Position numbers and translations under genes: made by a program. From NCBI GenBank assembly GCA_903913215.1, contig CAIWKE010000036.1, forward strand, positions 124,001-188,000: 64,000 nt of DNA, given 5' to 3'. Shown one piece after another: positions 63,973 to 64,000 of the stretch (its first letter is position 1; every line of letters begins with the position of its first letter). This DNA comes from an uncultured Holophagaceae bacterium (GTDB lineage Bacteria > Acidobacteriota > Holophagae > Holophagales > Holophagaceae). The notes beneath the pieces are model-generated. The model did no database searches, had not been told where the DNA came from, and was given only the letters and a program-made list of their open reading frames with translations.

Positions 63973-64000
63973 ATGTCCCACCTCATCCGACCCTCTGCTG
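63973..64000 (+). CDS. Possible start of the next gene, cut by the window end
   Basis: ATG 63973 with GGAG seven bases upstream begins an open frame MSHLIRPSA that runs off the window. Only nine codons are visible, so it may equally be chance. Confidence 0.22.

Overview
The window is a GC-rich, densely packed bacterial chromosome segment. It holds about 56 protein genes and two tRNA-Leu genes, with no rRNA, phage, CRISPR or intact insertion sequence. Gene content points to a Gram-negative bacterium, with Acidobacteriota of the Holophaga/Geothrix type as the best guess. Supporting features are a TonB receptor and other outer-membrane proteins, lipoproteins, two chemoreceptors, a bacteriohemerythrin, lactate permease, small c-type cytochromes and many multidomain signalling proteins. 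This placement is inference from gene content only; no search was possible.

Layout. 1-3.5 kb: 3' part of a lactate permease, then a secreted metalloprotease and a double-receiver protein. 3.6-9 kb: lepA, a MshEN-domain protein, and a three-gene signalling operon (ChpT-like phosphotransferase, OmpR-type regulator, sensor kinase), followed by a TonB receptor to 11.2 kb. 11.2-18 kb: lipoprotein, miaB, aldose epimerase, GH19-like hydrolase, PAS chemoreceptor, tRNA-Leu(TAA). 18-27 kb: two small cytochromes c, a UvrD/PcrA helicase, an SRPBCC protein, a YfcH-like epimerase, an FAD oxidoreductase, a lipoprotein and a membrane protein. 26.7-32.3 kb: polyphosphate:AMP phosphotransferase, ppsR, a sensor kinase, nadE, tRNA-Leu(CAA). 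32.3-46 kb is a signalling block: a REC-PP2C-ATPase protein, hemerythrin, a solute-binding membrane protein, a chemoreceptor, mutS2, two response regulators (one a degenerate HD-GYP, one HDOD) and a 1000-residue hybrid-sensor-like kinase. 46-54 kb: rpsU with a clear terminator, a Ser/Thr kinase, small proteins, scpB, psd, a TauE/SafE exporter, a beta-barrel protein, a lipoprotein hydrolase with circularly permuted SGNH motifs, and a VirK/YbjX protein.

54-63.9 kb is a complete assimilatory sulfate module. Two genes make siroheme (SUMT and precorrin-2 dehydrogenase). They are followed by sulfite reductase, APS/PAPS reductase, cysD and cysN, and then, after a repeat-rich 315-base gap, the sulfate ABC transporter sbp-cysT-cysW-cysA. 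Within each part the genes overlap or nearly touch, so two co-transcribed units are likely: import sulfate, activate it, reduce it to sulfite and sulfide, and make the siroheme the reductase needs.

The intergenic DNA carries at least four dispersed, often palindromic repeat families, mostly at gene 3' ends. The most unusual items are the permuted SGNH hydrolase (52124-52750), a 17-base near-perfect inverted repeat upstream of the polyphosphate enzyme (26561-26612), and an inverted-repeat family that brackets the block holding the permuted hydrolase.
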